DNA of 44,269 bases from an uncultured Oscillospiraceae bacterium (GCA_910587345.1 CAJUKH010000048.1:1-44269); one strand, 5' to 3'; numbered from the stretch's first letter, positions 7,467 to 15,781 are shown. Numbers and translations are program-made. Notes: generated by a model from the letters alone, not told the origin.

Positions 7467-7724
7467 ATGGAGATCATTGAACGCCTTATGGATCAGGAAT
7501 ACCGGTATGGTGATCCGGAGTACAGCAAGCTGGGGAAAGAGGCCTCGGCAATTTCCGCCACACTGTCCGCACAGCTTGATGAGAGCGGGAAAAAGCTCAT
7601 GGAGGAGCTGCTGGACATTGAGATGCAGCGCAATGTGCTGGTACAGGAGGACGCCTTTACGATCGGCGTCTGTACCGGGGTGATGTTCATGTGTGAGGTA
7701 TGTGAAGTACTGGATCAGGGTTAA
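7467..7724 (+). CDS. Hypothetical 85-residue protein
   Basis: Starts with MEIIERLMDQEYRYGDPEYS, is mostly helical and acidic, and ends with a Cys-containing stretch (GVCTGVMFMCEVCEVLDQG). It begins three bases after the small membrane protein and ends 22 bp before the DUF932-type gene, so it belongs to the same rightward operon. Codon use and GC match the following recombination genes. Function unknown. Confidence 0.7.
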   Translation: MEIIERLMDQEYRYGDPEYSKLGKEASAISATLSAQLDESGKKLMEELLDIEMQRNVLVQEDAFTIGVCTGVMFMCEVCEVLDQG

Positions 7725-7746
7725 TAAGATTAGGAGGAATGTCAAA

Positions 7747-8682
7747 ATGTCCGCAAATGTGGAAACCATGTTCTATGTTCGTGAAAAGCCCTGGCATGGG
7801 CTGGGAACTGAGGTACAGGAGGCCCCCAATTCGGAGGACGCCCTCATCTGGGCTGGCCTGGACTGGCAGGTGGAGCAGAAACCCGTCTTTGCCGGTGACG
7901 GCACCTTGATACCCGGCTACAAGGTCAACATCAGGGATCGGGACGGCGCTCCCCTGGGCATCGTGACCGACCGCTACAAGGTGGTGCAGAACGAGGATGC
8001 CTTCCAGTTCACCGATGACCTGCTGGGTGAGGGTGTGACCTATGAGACTGCCGGGGCCTTGCAGGGTGGCCGGAAGGTCTGGCTGCTGGCCCGGATGCCC
8101 CACCGGTATATCATCGCCGGGGACGAGATTGCACCCTATCTCGTGGTAATGAACTCCCACGATGGCAGCTCCGGCATTAAGGTCGCCATGACCCCCATCC
8201 GTGTGGTGTGCCAGAACACCCTGAATCTGGCTCTGGACAGCGCCAAGAGGATCTGGACCACCAAGCACACGGAGAACGTCATGAGCCGGGTCTATGAGGC
8301 CAGAGAGACCCTTGAACTGGCCGAGGCATACATGGGTGAGCTGGGCCGGGGTATTGATGCCTTGTCCAAGATCAAGCTGACCGATAAGCAGGTCATGGCG
8401 TTCATGGGTGAGTTCTTCCCCGTTGAGCTGGATATGCCGGAGGCCCAGCGGAAGAACAACCTGCGGCTTCTGGAGGATATGAAACTGCGGTATTGGGAGG
8501 CTCCGGATCTGTCCAACGTGGACAAGAACGGCTACCGCTTCATCAATGCCGTCAGTGACTTTGCTACCCACGCCGACCCCATCCGCAGGACCCGGAACTA
8601 TGAGGAAAACCTGTTTCTCCGCACCGTGGAGGGCAATCCCATCATCGACAAGGCCTATAAGCTGGTGCTGGCGGCGGCGTAA
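7747..8682 (+). CDS. DUF932 / phage-plasmid-like protein (TIGR03299 type)
   Basis: A 311-residue protein with the signature opening ETMFYVREKPWHGLGTEV and the conserved middle RVVCQNTLNLALDSAKR. This family occurs in phages, plasmids and integrative elements, commonly next to recombination genes; its biochemical role is not settled. The ATG at 7747 follows TAGGAGGAATGTC, while an earlier in-frame start at 7693 would overlap the upstream gene and lacks a ribosome site. The gene lies 12 bp before a YqaJ-type nuclease, which supports a link to single-strand DNA handling or recombination of the element. Confidence 0.85.
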   Translation: MSANVETMFYVREKPWHGLGTEVQEAPNSEDALIWAGLDWQVEQKPVFAGDGTLIPGYKVNIRDRDGAPLGIVTDRYKVVQNEDAFQFTDDLLGEGVTYETAGALQGGRKVWLLARMPHRYIIAGDEIAPYLVVMNSHDGSSGIKVAMTPIRVVCQNTLNLALDSAKRIWTTKHTENVMSRVYEARETLELAEAYMGELGRGIDALSKIKLTDKQVMAFMGEFFPVELDMPEAQRKNNLRLLEDMKLRYWEAPDLSNVDKNGYRFINAVSDFATHADPIRRTRNYEENLFLRTVEGNPIIDKAYKLVLAAA

Positions 8683-8694
8683 GGAGGGCTTGCA

Positions 8695-9636
8695 ATGGCA
8701 AACATCTTAGCCGTCACAGAGAATATGCCCTATGAGGACTGGCTGGAATGGCGAAAAAAGGGCATCGGCGGCTCGGATGCCTCTGTGGTCTGCGGGATCA
8801 GCCGGTACAAATCCCCGGTGGAGCTGTGGATGGAAAAGACCGACCAGCTTCACGCCCAGGAAGCCGGGGAGGCCGCCTACTGGGGCACTCAGTTGGAGTC
8901 CCTTGTACGGGCAGAGTTCACCAAGCGTACCGGGATAGAGGTCGAACACAAAGGGGTACTTCTCCAAAGTGAGGAGTACCCCTTTATGCTGGCCAATCTG
9001 GACGGCACCTGTGAACACCCGGACTATGGCACCTGTATCTTCGAGGCCAAAACAGCCTCCGCTTATAAAGCCGGAGAGTGGGACGATGCCATCCCGGACG
9101 AGTACCAGCTTCAGATCCAGCACTATATGGCGGTGACAGGGTATAAAGCTGCCTACATTGCCGTTCTCATCGGCGGCAATACTTTTCGCTGGAAACTGGT
9201 AGAGCGGGACGAGGAACTGATCTCCATGATCATTGAGCTGGAGGCTGACTTCTGGCACCATGTAGAGGATGGGACACCCCCGGCCATGGACGGCTCTGCT
9301 GCCAGTGCCAAATTCCTTTCTGAGAGATTCCCGGACAGCGTACCCAAGTCCCAGATCACCCTTCCCAATACCGCCATCGACCTTATCCAGCAGTATGATA
9401 CCGCTTGTGAGCAGTTGGAGGCCATCACTGAGCAGAAGCAGAAGGCGGAGAACAAGCTGAAGGAGCTACTGGGAGAAAATGAGGTGGGCACTGCTGGGGA
9501 TAGAATCATCGTCTGGAAAAGCGTGTCTCAGGAGCGGCTGGACAGTAAGACCCTGAAGGCCGAGCATCCGGCACTCTATCAAAAGTATGCCAATAAAACA
9601 TCATGCCGCCGCTTCACTATCAAGGCGGCGAGTTAA
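8695..9636 (+). CDS. YqaJ-family viral recombinase / exonuclease
   Basis: A 313-residue PD-(D/E)XK nuclease, the lambda-exonuclease-like type that resects double-strand ends for single-strand annealing. Family marks in order: WLEWRKKGIGGSDASVVCG (residues 17-35), WGTQLESLVRAEF, the metal-binding Asp in FMLANLDGT, the E-x-K of CIFEAKTAS, and YQLQIQHYMAVTG. A coiled-coil stretch (about residues 225-265) follows. GGAGGG precedes the ATG. In phages a RecT-like annealing protein normally sits alongside; here the neighbour downstream is the unrecognised 9650-10414 protein, a possible stand-in. Confidence 0.9.
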   Translation: MANILAVTENMPYEDWLEWRKKGIGGSDASVVCGISRYKSPVELWMEKTDQLHAQEAGEAAYWGTQLESLVRAEFTKRTGIEVEHKGVLLQSEEYPFMLANLDGTCEHPDYGTCIFEAKTASAYKAGEWDDAIPDEYQLQIQHYMAVTGYKAAYIAVLIGGNTFRWKLVERDEELISMIIELEADFWHHVEDGTPPAMDGSAASAKFLSERFPDSVPKSQITLPNTAIDLIQQYDTACEQLEAITEQKQKAENKLKELLGENEVGTAGDRIIVWKSVSQERLDSKTLKAEHPALYQKYANKTSCRRFTIKAAS

Positions 9637-9649
9637 AGGAGGATCTACT

Positions 9650-10414
9650 ATGGATACCACAAAGCTGAAAGATAAATTGGACGGCAAGGTGCAGGGATTG
9701 CAGGAGCCTGTTTCTGCTCCCACGGCTCCGATGGCGCCGGTCAGCTCTGGCTATGCCGCTCTTTCCAACAATGCCCTGGATGTGATCCGGGAAAACCTGA
9801 AGAATCAGCCCCTGTCCCTCCAGCTCTTCGATGTGGTCAAGTCCCCTTCGGGCGGCGCCACCGTGTTTTCCGTGCCGGGCCTCACCGGAGAGGAGGCAGA
9901 GAAGGAATTGACCGGGATCATTCTGGACTACACCACGCCCAGGGCTTACTGGGACACTCCTGACCCGGTGGAGGGTACGCCGCCGGTCTGTATGAGCCAG
10001 AACAGCATCGTTTCCCACGATGGCAAGGCCTGCTTTAGCTGCCCTTACAATGACTTTGGCAGCAAGGACGGCGAGAGCAACGCCAAGGCCTGTAAGGAAT
10101 CGGTGCTGCTGTTCCTCCTCCGGCCGGGGAATGTGCTGCCCCTGCTGGTGCGGGTGCCTGTCACCAGCAAACCCCGGTTTCTCAAGTACACCGCCCGGCT
10201 GGCGGGGAATCTGGTGCCGGTGAACAGCGTGGTGACGAAGATCTCCTTGGAGAAAGCCACCAGCAAGAGCGGAAAGCCCTATGCCTTGTTCAACTTTGAG
10301 GCTGTGAGCCTGCTCAGCCCTCAGGAGGCGGAACACGCCAAGGCCTATGCCCGGCAGTTCATGGACAGTGTGAACGCCGCCGAGTTGATGCCCGATCTGG
10401 CAGAGGCCAGTTAA
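9650..10414 (+). CDS. Cys-cluster protein next to the YqaJ nuclease, possible ssDNA-binding partner
   Basis: A 254-residue protein without a family I can name. It has an Ala/Pro-rich linker (about residues 18-35), a central cluster of four cysteines (CMSQ ... CFSCPYNDF ... KACKE, about residues 111-140) that could bind zinc, and a C-terminal half with RVPVTSKPRFLKYTARLAGN. The Cys cluster inside what looks like a beta-rich domain, plus the fixed position 13 bp after the nuclease, suggests a single-strand DNA binding or annealing role; that is inference. The ATG at 9650 has a strong AGGAGGATCT site, and a terminator follows at 10420. Confidence 0.75.
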   Translation: MDTTKLKDKLDGKVQGLQEPVSAPTAPMAPVSSGYAALSNNALDVIRENLKNQPLSLQLFDVVKSPSGGATVFSVPGLTGEEAEKELTGIILDYTTPRAYWDTPDPVEGTPPVCMSQNSIVSHDGKACFSCPYNDFGSKDGESNAKACKESVLLFLLRPGNVLPLLVRVPVTSKPRFLKYTARLAGNLVPVNSVVTKISLEKATSKSGKPYALFNFEAVSLLSPQEAEHAKAYARQFMDSVNAAELMPDLAEAS

Positions 10415-10419
10415 AATAG

Positions 10420-10457
10420 CGCCCGGTATCTCTGCTTTGTGGTAGAGATACCGGGCG
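10420..10457 (+). terminator. Perfect 13-bp hairpin after the recombination module
   Basis: CGCCCGGTATCTC and GAGATACCGGGCG pair perfectly around a 12-base loop, 5 bp after the stop codon, followed by ACTTTATATT. The T-run is weak, so read-through into the next gene is possible. Confidence 0.7.
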
Positions 10458-10479
10458 ACTTTATATTGGAGGAGTGGAT

Positions 10480-11019
10480 ATGACTTACTCGAAAGTAAAA
10501 GAGATCTTCCAGGAGTGGAACCGTAATCACCCCGGCGAGGAACTGACCGCCCATATTGTTTTTGCGGTGGATAGCTTTATGAAGGAGTACCCTCTGTTGA
10601 GCCGAACCTATGTTGTGAGCAGTAATAACAAGGCTTTCCGGCCTAATATGGGTGGCTATTCCATTTTCGGGGACAGCTTGGACGGAACTGACTGTGGTGT
10701 TCGGCTGGAGCAGTACATGGCGGCAGAAGGAAATATCCAGGGCTGGAAGGTGGAGGATTGCTATATCCTGGAACGGATGCGGGATGTTATGGCAATTCCC
10801 GATTTCTCCAGAATGGAGCAGGAGGATGGTACGGTTTGCTATTTCTTTGGAGACACGACTATCTGGGTGCAAGAGACTGTGGAAGATGGGAAATTGCACT
10901 TGATACCCGTTGCCGGAGATCAGGTCGGCCCGGATGGTTGGGTTGACTTGGCGATGGATCGGGTCTATGGGTACTGCACTCTTTTGGAGCGCCACCTTAC
11001 TGAGCCAGAGGCGAGATAA
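10480..11019 (+). CDS. Hypothetical 179-residue protein
   Basis: Begins MTYSKVKEIFQEWNRNHPGE and continues with short conserved-looking blocks (AHIVFAVDSFMKEYPLLSRTY, then FGDSLDGTDCGVRLEQYMA). Acidic and soluble, with a mixed helix-sheet pattern. GGAGGAG precedes the start; a GTG two codons upstream sits too close to that site, so I use the ATG at 10480. It closes the rightward block, before a convergent Xre gene. I do not recognise a family. Confidence 0.72.
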   Translation: MTYSKVKEIFQEWNRNHPGEELTAHIVFAVDSFMKEYPLLSRTYVVSSNNKAFRPNMGGYSIFGDSLDGTDCGVRLEQYMAAEGNIQGWKVEDCYILERMRDVMAIPDFSRMEQEDGTVCYFFGDTTIWVQETVEDGKLHLIPVAGDQVGPDGWVDLAMDRVYGYCTLLERHLTEPEAR

Positions 11020-11031
11020 TAAAACGGATGA

Positions 11032-11062
11032 AAGAGGACGGGCAATCATTGCCCGTCCTCTT
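11032..11062. terminator. Bidirectional hairpin between convergent genes
   Basis: AAGAGGACGGGCAAT and ATTGCCCGTCCTCTT form a nearly continuous stem, 12 bp after the 10480-11019 gene and overlapping the last codons of the convergent Xre gene. Short T-runs lie on both sides. Confidence 0.65.
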
Positions 11063-11399
11063 CTGTGCTTGCTGAATCGTTTTTCATCAAAAATAGTTTC
11101 AGTACCTCTTTCGCCAATTTCAGCTCTCGATCAGTACAGTCTTTTAGAAGGCTAAAAACATCAGAAGGATCTCCTGGCTCCCAGCCAGTGCCAAATAAGA
11201 TATACTCCATTGGGAGGTGCATGGACTCAGAGAGTTTGATTAAAGTATCGATAGACATTTGAGAGGTGCCGACTTCCAACTGCCCATAATATCCAGAGCC
11301 AATGTCGGCCAGCTCGGACATTTTTTCCCTGGTGAGACCCAATTCAATGCGCCTATCTCGCAATCGCTTACCGATTTCTTTTAACTGCTTTTTCTCCAT
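11046..11399 (-). CDS. Xre-family transcriptional regulator
   Basis: A 117-residue repressor-type protein. Residues about 5-65 form a Cro/CI helix-turn-helix: IGKRLRDRRIELGLTREKMS, then ELADIGSGYYGQLEVGTSQM and SIDTLIKLSESMHLPMEYIL. A C-terminal helical tail follows. It is divergent from the zinc-ribbon membrane operon at 11501. The region between holds two inverted ATAACGAAA boxes, one on each side of a good rightward promoter, so it probably represses that operon and itself. Confidence 0.88.
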   Translation of the reverse strand: MEKKQLKEIGKRLRDRRIELGLTREKMSELADIGSGYYGQLEVGTSQMSIDTLIKLSESMHLPMEYILFGTGWEPGDPSDVFSLLKDCTDRELKLAKEVLKLFLMKNDSASTEEDGQ

Positions 11400-11417
11400 T
11401 ATCTTATAACACCCCTA

Positions 11418-11473
11418 TTTCGTTATTGTAATCGAAAAAGGAATGTGGTAAAATATGTCACAAGATAACGAAA
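11418..11473 (+). promoter_or_regulatory. Divergent promoter and Xre operator
   Basis: A rightward promoter TTGTAA (11426-11431), 17-bp spacer, TAAAAT (11449-11454) precedes the zinc-ribbon operon. Two copies of ATAACGAAA lie in inverted orientation, at 11418-11426 (minus) and 11465-11473 (plus), flanking it. This is the geometry expected of a repressor pair; that the divergent Xre protein binds here is inferred. Confidence 0.65.
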
Positions 11474-11500
11474 AGCGGTATCTTATAGGGGGTGAACACT

Positions 11501-12184
11501 GTGCTTTGCAAACATTGTGGGGCGGGAAATCCTGAAGGAGCAAAGTTTTGCCAAAAATGCGGGCAGCCGCTGTTTGAAGATCCTGCACCAAAGAAAGCAC
11601 CTTCAGCTACTCCATCGCAACAGCCAACGCATCAAAGTCGTGTAGATCCGGTTTGCCCGCATTGTGGAAGTAACAAATGTGAACCCGTTTCCCGCAATTT
11701 GACAAAGGTGCGAGGAGGTGGCTACAGCGCATCGAGTGGTTGCTGCGGGCTCTGTCTGTTGGGGCCGTTTGGTTTGCTGTGTGGACTATGTGGAACCGGA
11801 ACGAAGGTTGATGTGAAAAACGAGGTCGTCTGGGTATGCAAGAATTGTGGCCGGGAGCATATTGCCCAGAAGGATGCTTTGGAGAAAGCGGAAGTGATGG
11901 CGGCCAGCTATGCAATGTCAATCCTTCTGATCGGAGTGTTTATCTCGGCGGGAGTCAATTTATCGGGCTGGCCGTGGATCCTTATGATTGTATGGGCATT
12001 CAGCCCACTGATAGCCTGGGGGATGATAGATACCGAGCTATCCGAACAGCTCGGCTATCCACTAACTGAGATATTACCCCCCAATATATCGGTAAGAGCT
12101 TACCTGATTGTTGCAGAGGTCATCACAGTTATTGTGCTTCTGTTTGGCGGCCCCTTTATTGATGGCCTTCTGGCGGGATTATAA
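11501..12184 (+). CDS. Zinc-ribbon membrane protein
   Basis: A 227-residue protein. It starts with a zinc ribbon (CKHCGAG ... FCQKCGQPL), followed by a Pro/Ser/Gln linker, then a second Cys-rich block with CPHCGSNKC, a glycine/cysteine-rich hydrophobic hairpin (CCGLCLLGPFGLLCGLCG) and CKNCGREH. The C-terminal third has two or three membrane segments (AMSILLIGVFISAGVNL, PWILMIVWAFSPLIAWGM, LIVAEVITVIVLLF). I place the start at the GTG at 11501, six bases from a GGGGGTG site; a GTG at 11492 overlaps that site. First gene of a three-gene operon. The role is unknown; double zinc-ribbon membrane proteins are often envelope or stress sensors. Confidence 0.78.
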   Translation: MLCKHCGAGNPEGAKFCQKCGQPLFEDPAPKKAPSATPSQQPTHQSRVDPVCPHCGSNKCEPVSRNLTKVRGGGYSASSGCCGLCLLGPFGLLCGLCGTGTKVDVKNEVVWVCKNCGREHIAQKDALEKAEVMAASYAMSILLIGVFISAGVNLSGWPWILMIVWAFSPLIAWGMIDTELSEQLGYPLTEILPPNISVRAYLIVAEVITVIVLLFGGPFIDGLLAGL

Positions 12185-12186
12185 AA

Positions 12187-12531
12187 ATGAGTACAGCATA
12201 TCATATTTGCATGGTGCTGGGGCGAGCTACAGGCTGTCACCAGTTACCGGAGCGGAGCTTCTTTTTCAAGGGGAAACAGTTTCCGGTCTGTGCCCGTTGT
12301 ACGGGTGTGTTCTTGGGAGAGTTTTCAGCACTTCTGAGCATCAGATGGTTTCATCCGCCTTTATGGATCATTCCCCTGTTTTGCGCTATTATGCTTGCAG
12401 ATTGGGGAATCCAAGCCCTCCGGTGGAAGGAATCTACCAACATAAGAAGACTGATTACAGGGCTTCTGTGCGGGTACGCTTTGCTATATGGCTTTTTAGT
12501 GGGTCTTGCAAGAATTCTGAATTATACATAG
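12187..12531 (+). CDS. DUF2085 membrane protein
   Basis: A 114-residue membrane protein with the DUF2085 hallmark GCHQLPERSFFFKGKQFPVC followed by ARCTGVFLG (residues about 16-44): His and three Cys that may form a metal site. Three hydrophobic segments follow. The start is two bases after the upstream stop. The family is widespread, function not known. Here it sits between two zinc-ribbon membrane proteins, which hints at a shared metal- or redox-linked membrane task. Confidence 0.85.
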   Translation: MSTAYHICMVLGRATGCHQLPERSFFFKGKQFPVCARCTGVFLGEFSALLSIRWFHPPLWIIPLFCAIMLADWGIQALRWKESTNIRRLITGLLCGYALLYGFLVGLARILNYT

Positions 12532-12546
12532 AGAGGAGATAGGGGT

Positions 12547-14100
12547 ATGGCAAAATTTTGCGTGAACTGTGGTACACCGCTGCCGGATGAGGCAGGCTTT
12601 TGCCCAAAATGCGGAGCAAAGGTAGAGATTCCGCATTGCCCGTCATGTGGGAAAGAAGTGGATTTTGAGACAGAGTACTGTATCTACTGCGGGGCACGGC
12701 TGAAAGAGGAACCGATACCGAAAAGTGAACCGGTTATGGAGCCTATTCAATCCAAAGAAATTCCTGCGGCCACGCCAGAGGAAGATGCTGGGCCAAAGGA
12801 GAATAATGGAAGTACCTTTTCATGGACATATAGAAGGTCTTACCGGAGAAAGCACAGTTTTGCAGCAAAAGTAGATAACGACTATCTGCTTATTGCAGAG
12901 AGTGAACGGAATGCAATAACCACGGAAATTCCGCTACACGCTATTCAAAGTATTGTGTTGGAAGCGAAGGCATCTGCTTTTCGATGGATCATGCTCGCTT
13001 TCATCATTTCGCTGCTTCCCATAACTATGGTTATAGGAAGGGACATCTTAGCAATAAGGAGCGTTAATGAGCTTTTAGTTACAGTGCTGATTATTGTGGT
13101 CTTTACTGCCATCCTTATATGGAGTGATCGGTTCTATCTGTCACATTATTGCTTAACCATAATATGGCAAGAAAACGGAAAAAAGAGATATGCTTTCTTG
13201 AAAGATAAGAAAGTCAACACTTTGGAGCAAGTTCAAGCCGTTCTTACCCAAGCAACTGGCATTGCACCCCAATCAAAGAAGAGTAACACCGTAAAAATAG
13301 GGGTATCTATCATTTTGGGAATTGCTCTTTCGGTAGCAGCTATTTTTCTCCTTCAACCCAAGCAACCCGCTGGAGAAGATATAACGGTGAAAGAAAGTGG
13401 TACTCCTACTCCATCACTGTCCGTTGCATCCCCATCCCCATCTCCATCACCATTAGTCACTCCCTCTGAGGGACCGAGTAATATAAATGAGTCAACAAGC
13501 AATGGGATAAATATTTATGACATGGTGGGCAGCTATTCTTACGATGGATCTTTTGAAGCAGGGGGACTATACCAAGATTTCTACTATTCTTTGAACATTG
13601 AGCAATATGATTCTGGTATTCTCATCTATGCTATATGGCGAGGTAATTATATTATTCCGGAAACTGTGGTTGGGCCAGAGGCACTAAAAGACAATGTGCT
13701 TACGTTTTATGATGGAACAGAAGAGCGCACCTTGACATTCGTTCCGGCATCAGAGTCCATTTACGGCGTAAACACAATCTATTTGGATGGAGATGAGGAG
13801 ACACCATATTGTATGGATGGCACTTTCATCGACCTTATTGGGGCTTGGCGTGAATGTATTGATGAAGATCCAACCATGATTTATATTGAATATATGGAAG
13901 GCGATGCATACTTTCGGTTTTTGTTCCCGACAGGAGAGGAACATACAGGATTGCTGGAAATGAGTGATACCGGTAACATAACTCTCACACTGGGAGATCT
14001 TAGTTTCCTCATCGATTCTTATGATGACCAATTTATCAAATTATCGAGATATGATGATGAGGATGGCCTTTTTGAGTACTATTTTGAACGTGCCTACTGA
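12547..14100 (+). CDS. Double zinc-ribbon membrane protein with extracellular C-terminal domain
   Basis: A 517-residue multi-domain protein. Residues 1-55 hold two zinc ribbons (FCVNCGTPLP ... FCPKCGAKV and CPSCGKEV ... YCIYCGARL). A cytosolic domain (about 90-135) is followed by two membrane helices (IMLAFIISLLPITMVIG and LLVTVLIIVVFTAILIW), a further soluble stretch, and a third helix (IGVSIILGIALSVAAIFLL, about 256-275). Then a Ser/Pro/Thr linker (SVASPSPSPSPLVTPSEG) leads to an acidic outer domain of about 195 residues with beta-strand repeats. Topology fits a sensor with zinc ribbons inside and a ligand domain outside. A ribosome site GAGGAGATAGGGGT precedes the ATG; a strong terminator follows. 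Confidence 0.82.
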   Translation: MAKFCVNCGTPLPDEAGFCPKCGAKVEIPHCPSCGKEVDFETEYCIYCGARLKEEPIPKSEPVMEPIQSKEIPAATPEEDAGPKENNGSTFSWTYRRSYRRKHSFAAKVDNDYLLIAESERNAITTEIPLHAIQSIVLEAKASAFRWIMLAFIISLLPITMVIGRDILAIRSVNELLVTVLIIVVFTAILIWSDRFYLSHYCLTIIWQENGKKRYAFLKDKKVNTLEQVQAVLTQATGIAPQSKKSNTVKIGVSIILGIALSVAAIFLLQPKQPAGEDITVKESGTPTPSLSVASPSPSPSPLVTPSEGPSNINESTSNGINIYDMVGSYSYDGSFEAGGLYQDFYYSLNIEQYDSGILIYAIWRGNYIIPETVVGPEALKDNVLTFYDGTEERTLTFVPASESIYGVNTIYLDGDEETPYCMDGTFIDLIGAWRECIDEDPTMIYIEYMEGDAYFRFLFPTGEEHTGLLEMSDTGNITLTLGDLSFLIDSYDDQFIKLSRYDDEDGLFEYYFERAY

Positions 14101-14118
14101 GCGTTTTCCAAAAATTAA

Positions 14119-14157
14119 ACGAGGCAGGAGAGAAGCCCCTCTCCTGCCTCGTTTTTT
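14119..14157 (+). terminator. Strong rho-independent terminator of the zinc-ribbon operon
   Basis: A 14-bp perfect stem (ACGAGGCAGGAGAG and complement) around a 6-base loop, followed by TTTTTT. It starts 18 bp after the stop of the 517-residue protein. Confidence 0.92.
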
Positions 14158-14203
14158 GTATATTTCAGCCACATTTCCCTGATGCATTGGAATTTGATGA
14201 AGA

Positions 14204-14232
14204 TTGTAAAAGTCCCATTTATGTGATAAAAT
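14204..14232 (+). promoter_or_regulatory. Promoter of the Abi-like operon
   Basis: TTGTAA (14204-14209), a 17-bp spacer, and TAAAAT (14227-14232), 34 bp before the ATG of the next gene. The same hexamers and spacing occur at 11426-11454 in front of the zinc-ribbon operon. Confidence 0.65.
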
Positions 14233-14265
14233 ACCTTTATACATAGCAATGCATGAGGTGGTAAC

Positions 14266-15216
14266 ATGTTGTTCTCTGAAAGATATGCCGATCTAATAGG
14301 TACAGAATCTGGACAGATGGTAGACAATATTTGTGGAGAGTTAGATTACAATTTGAAAGTTCGACTCAGTGACGTTATGCACGACTTCGCAGAGCCTCAA
14401 AAGATATACCCTGACCGTTATAGTAGCTATGATATTACTACGACCGCATTAGAAATGGCAGTTGATAATTTCAATGAGATAAAGGGGGTTCCCTATATTT
14501 CATTAAAGCATAATGTGTTTGATGGCCCTATGTATGACCCGTTGGCTAATGCATTTACTCCTTTCCTTTTCGATGTAATTGAGCTACAATATCAAAAACT
14601 TTCAAGTGGAGAAAAAGTCGATTTTCAAGCAGAAATTAACACTGCATTTACCCAATATAATGCCCCTTGGCTGTTGTGCGAAGGACGTATGGTTAAAATT
14701 GATGCAACGCAATTTGAATTGGATTTGAGACAAAAGACGTTAGAAATAATGGGCGAACTGAAGGGCAGTGATTTGAAATTCCAAGCAGCTTATGAAGAGC
14801 TATTGCAGGCCTGTGAATCTTTTGAGAAAGATGACTTTGCCGTAGCTATTTCAAATGCAGGAAAAAGTTATGAGAGTGTGCTGAAGGTTATTTGCAATTG
14901 TCAAAAAGGAAATGCAGATAGGTTGACAAGAGCCTATGTGGAAATGAAAGGCGGGATTTTGCCGGCATCCATGGCCCCAGAGGGATTTCGGGAAAAAGTT
15001 ATGATGGCATTGCCATTTGTTCGCAATAACTCCTCGTCTGACCATGGTGCAGGAGCAACCCCCGCAAGAATTAGCAGACCCCTTGCAAAATTGGCAATAA
15101 ATCTTGCGGCAGCACTGAATACCTACTTGATTGAGGAGTACAAAATTGAATTAGTATCCCACAGTGAAGAATATGATCCGAACACTCCAAGCGATGAAGA
15201 GCAATTGCCTTTTTAA
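14266..15216 (+). CDS. Abortive-infection-like protein (AbiJ_NTD4-type start, Abi_C-like end)
   Basis: A 316-residue soluble protein. The N-terminus (MLFSERYADLIG ... ELDYNLKVRLSDVMHDF) resembles the AbiJ_NTD4 class, whose members open with F-S-E-R-Y and a short 'elRnrLwn' helix. The C-terminal third, with NAGKSYESVLKVICNCQ, then ALPFVRNNSSSDHGAGATPA and LAKLAINLAAALNTYLIEEY, resembles the Abi C-terminal domain, in which an R-N-x(n)-H-G pattern recalls HEPN RNases (here Arg, Asn, His present). An infection-triggered RNase is therefore plausible but inferred. AGGTGG precedes the ATG. The gene is clearly AT-richer than the recombination module, and the next gene starts 23 bp downstream. Confidence 0.72.
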   Translation: MLFSERYADLIGTESGQMVDNICGELDYNLKVRLSDVMHDFAEPQKIYPDRYSSYDITTTALEMAVDNFNEIKGVPYISLKHNVFDGPMYDPLANAFTPFLFDVIELQYQKLSSGEKVDFQAEINTAFTQYNAPWLLCEGRMVKIDATQFELDLRQKTLEIMGELKGSDLKFQAAYEELLQACESFEKDDFAVAISNAGKSYESVLKVICNCQKGNADRLTRAYVEMKGGILPASMAPEGFREKVMMALPFVRNNSSSDHGAGATPARISRPLAKLAINLAAALNTYLIEEYKIELVSHSEEYDPNTPSDEEQLPF

Positions 15217-15239
15217 TTCAAAATGATGGAGGAATTAAA

Positions 15240-15710
15240 ATGATAGTTACAAAGAATCAACTTCTTGATATTATTCAGCTCTCTCAAAAGAAGCAAGCTG
15301 CTCACACAAATTTTATGGACAAATACTTTCCGTCAGGAGCAATTGGGGCGAGTGATTTATTCAAATATGAAGATACGCCAGAATCCTGCGAGTATGATCA
15401 AGCAGAGGATGAGTTAAGAAATTACCTAAATCAGCTTGATTATGAAGCGATTCTTGATATTGAAGCGCTGATGGACTATGGAAGAGAGCTTTCGCAATAT
15501 GACGGCATTAGTAATCTCCGCAGATTGATTGACGATGAATATACTGACAGAACTGAATTGCTAAATTCAAAGAAATATTTTACTAATGTTCGTAAATGGT
15601 TTGCACAGTCTTACCCATCGCCGGAGGGAAAGAGTGATGCAGTTATATATTTAGCAGAAAAATCTCTCGTACAATACTTACCCTATGCTATGGAAGCTTT
15701 AGATTTGTAA
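15240..15710 (+). CDS. Hypothetical 156-residue protein (DUF3775-like)
   Basis: Acidic helical protein. The stretch YEAILDIEALMDYGRELSQY with the later KSLVQYLPYAMEAL resembles the DUF3775 pattern (a core helix 'ALM-x-x-GR' and a terminal 'Yl-x-x-l-x-x-aL' helix); this match is from memory and weak. GGAGG precedes the ATG, and the spacing to the Abi-like gene suggests one transcript. It may be a partner or antidote of the upstream protein; nothing in its sequence proves that. Confidence 0.7.
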   Translation: MIVTKNQLLDIIQLSQKKQAAHTNFMDKYFPSGAIGASDLFKYEDTPESCEYDQAEDELRNYLNQLDYEAILDIEALMDYGRELSQYDGISNLRRLIDDEYTDRTELLNSKKYFTNVRKWFAQSYPSPEGKSDAVIYLAEKSLVQYLPYAMEALDL

Positions 15711-15781
15711 GTTTGGGTTGGTTGCCAGCAACTTGGCCTACAAACTACAATATAATCCCATAATGAATGGAGGTACAAACC
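15711..15781 (+). promoter_or_regulatory. Short intergenic with TATAAT box
   Basis: A TATAAT at 15751-15756 and a small inverted repeat GTTGC-CA-GCAAC at 15721-15732 precede the next gene. No -35 at normal distance, so a weak or regulated internal promoter at best. Confidence 0.35.

Noticed and set aside
7687..8571. Minus-strand open frame of 294 codons
   Set aside because: Shadow of the DUF932-type gene; no ribosome site.
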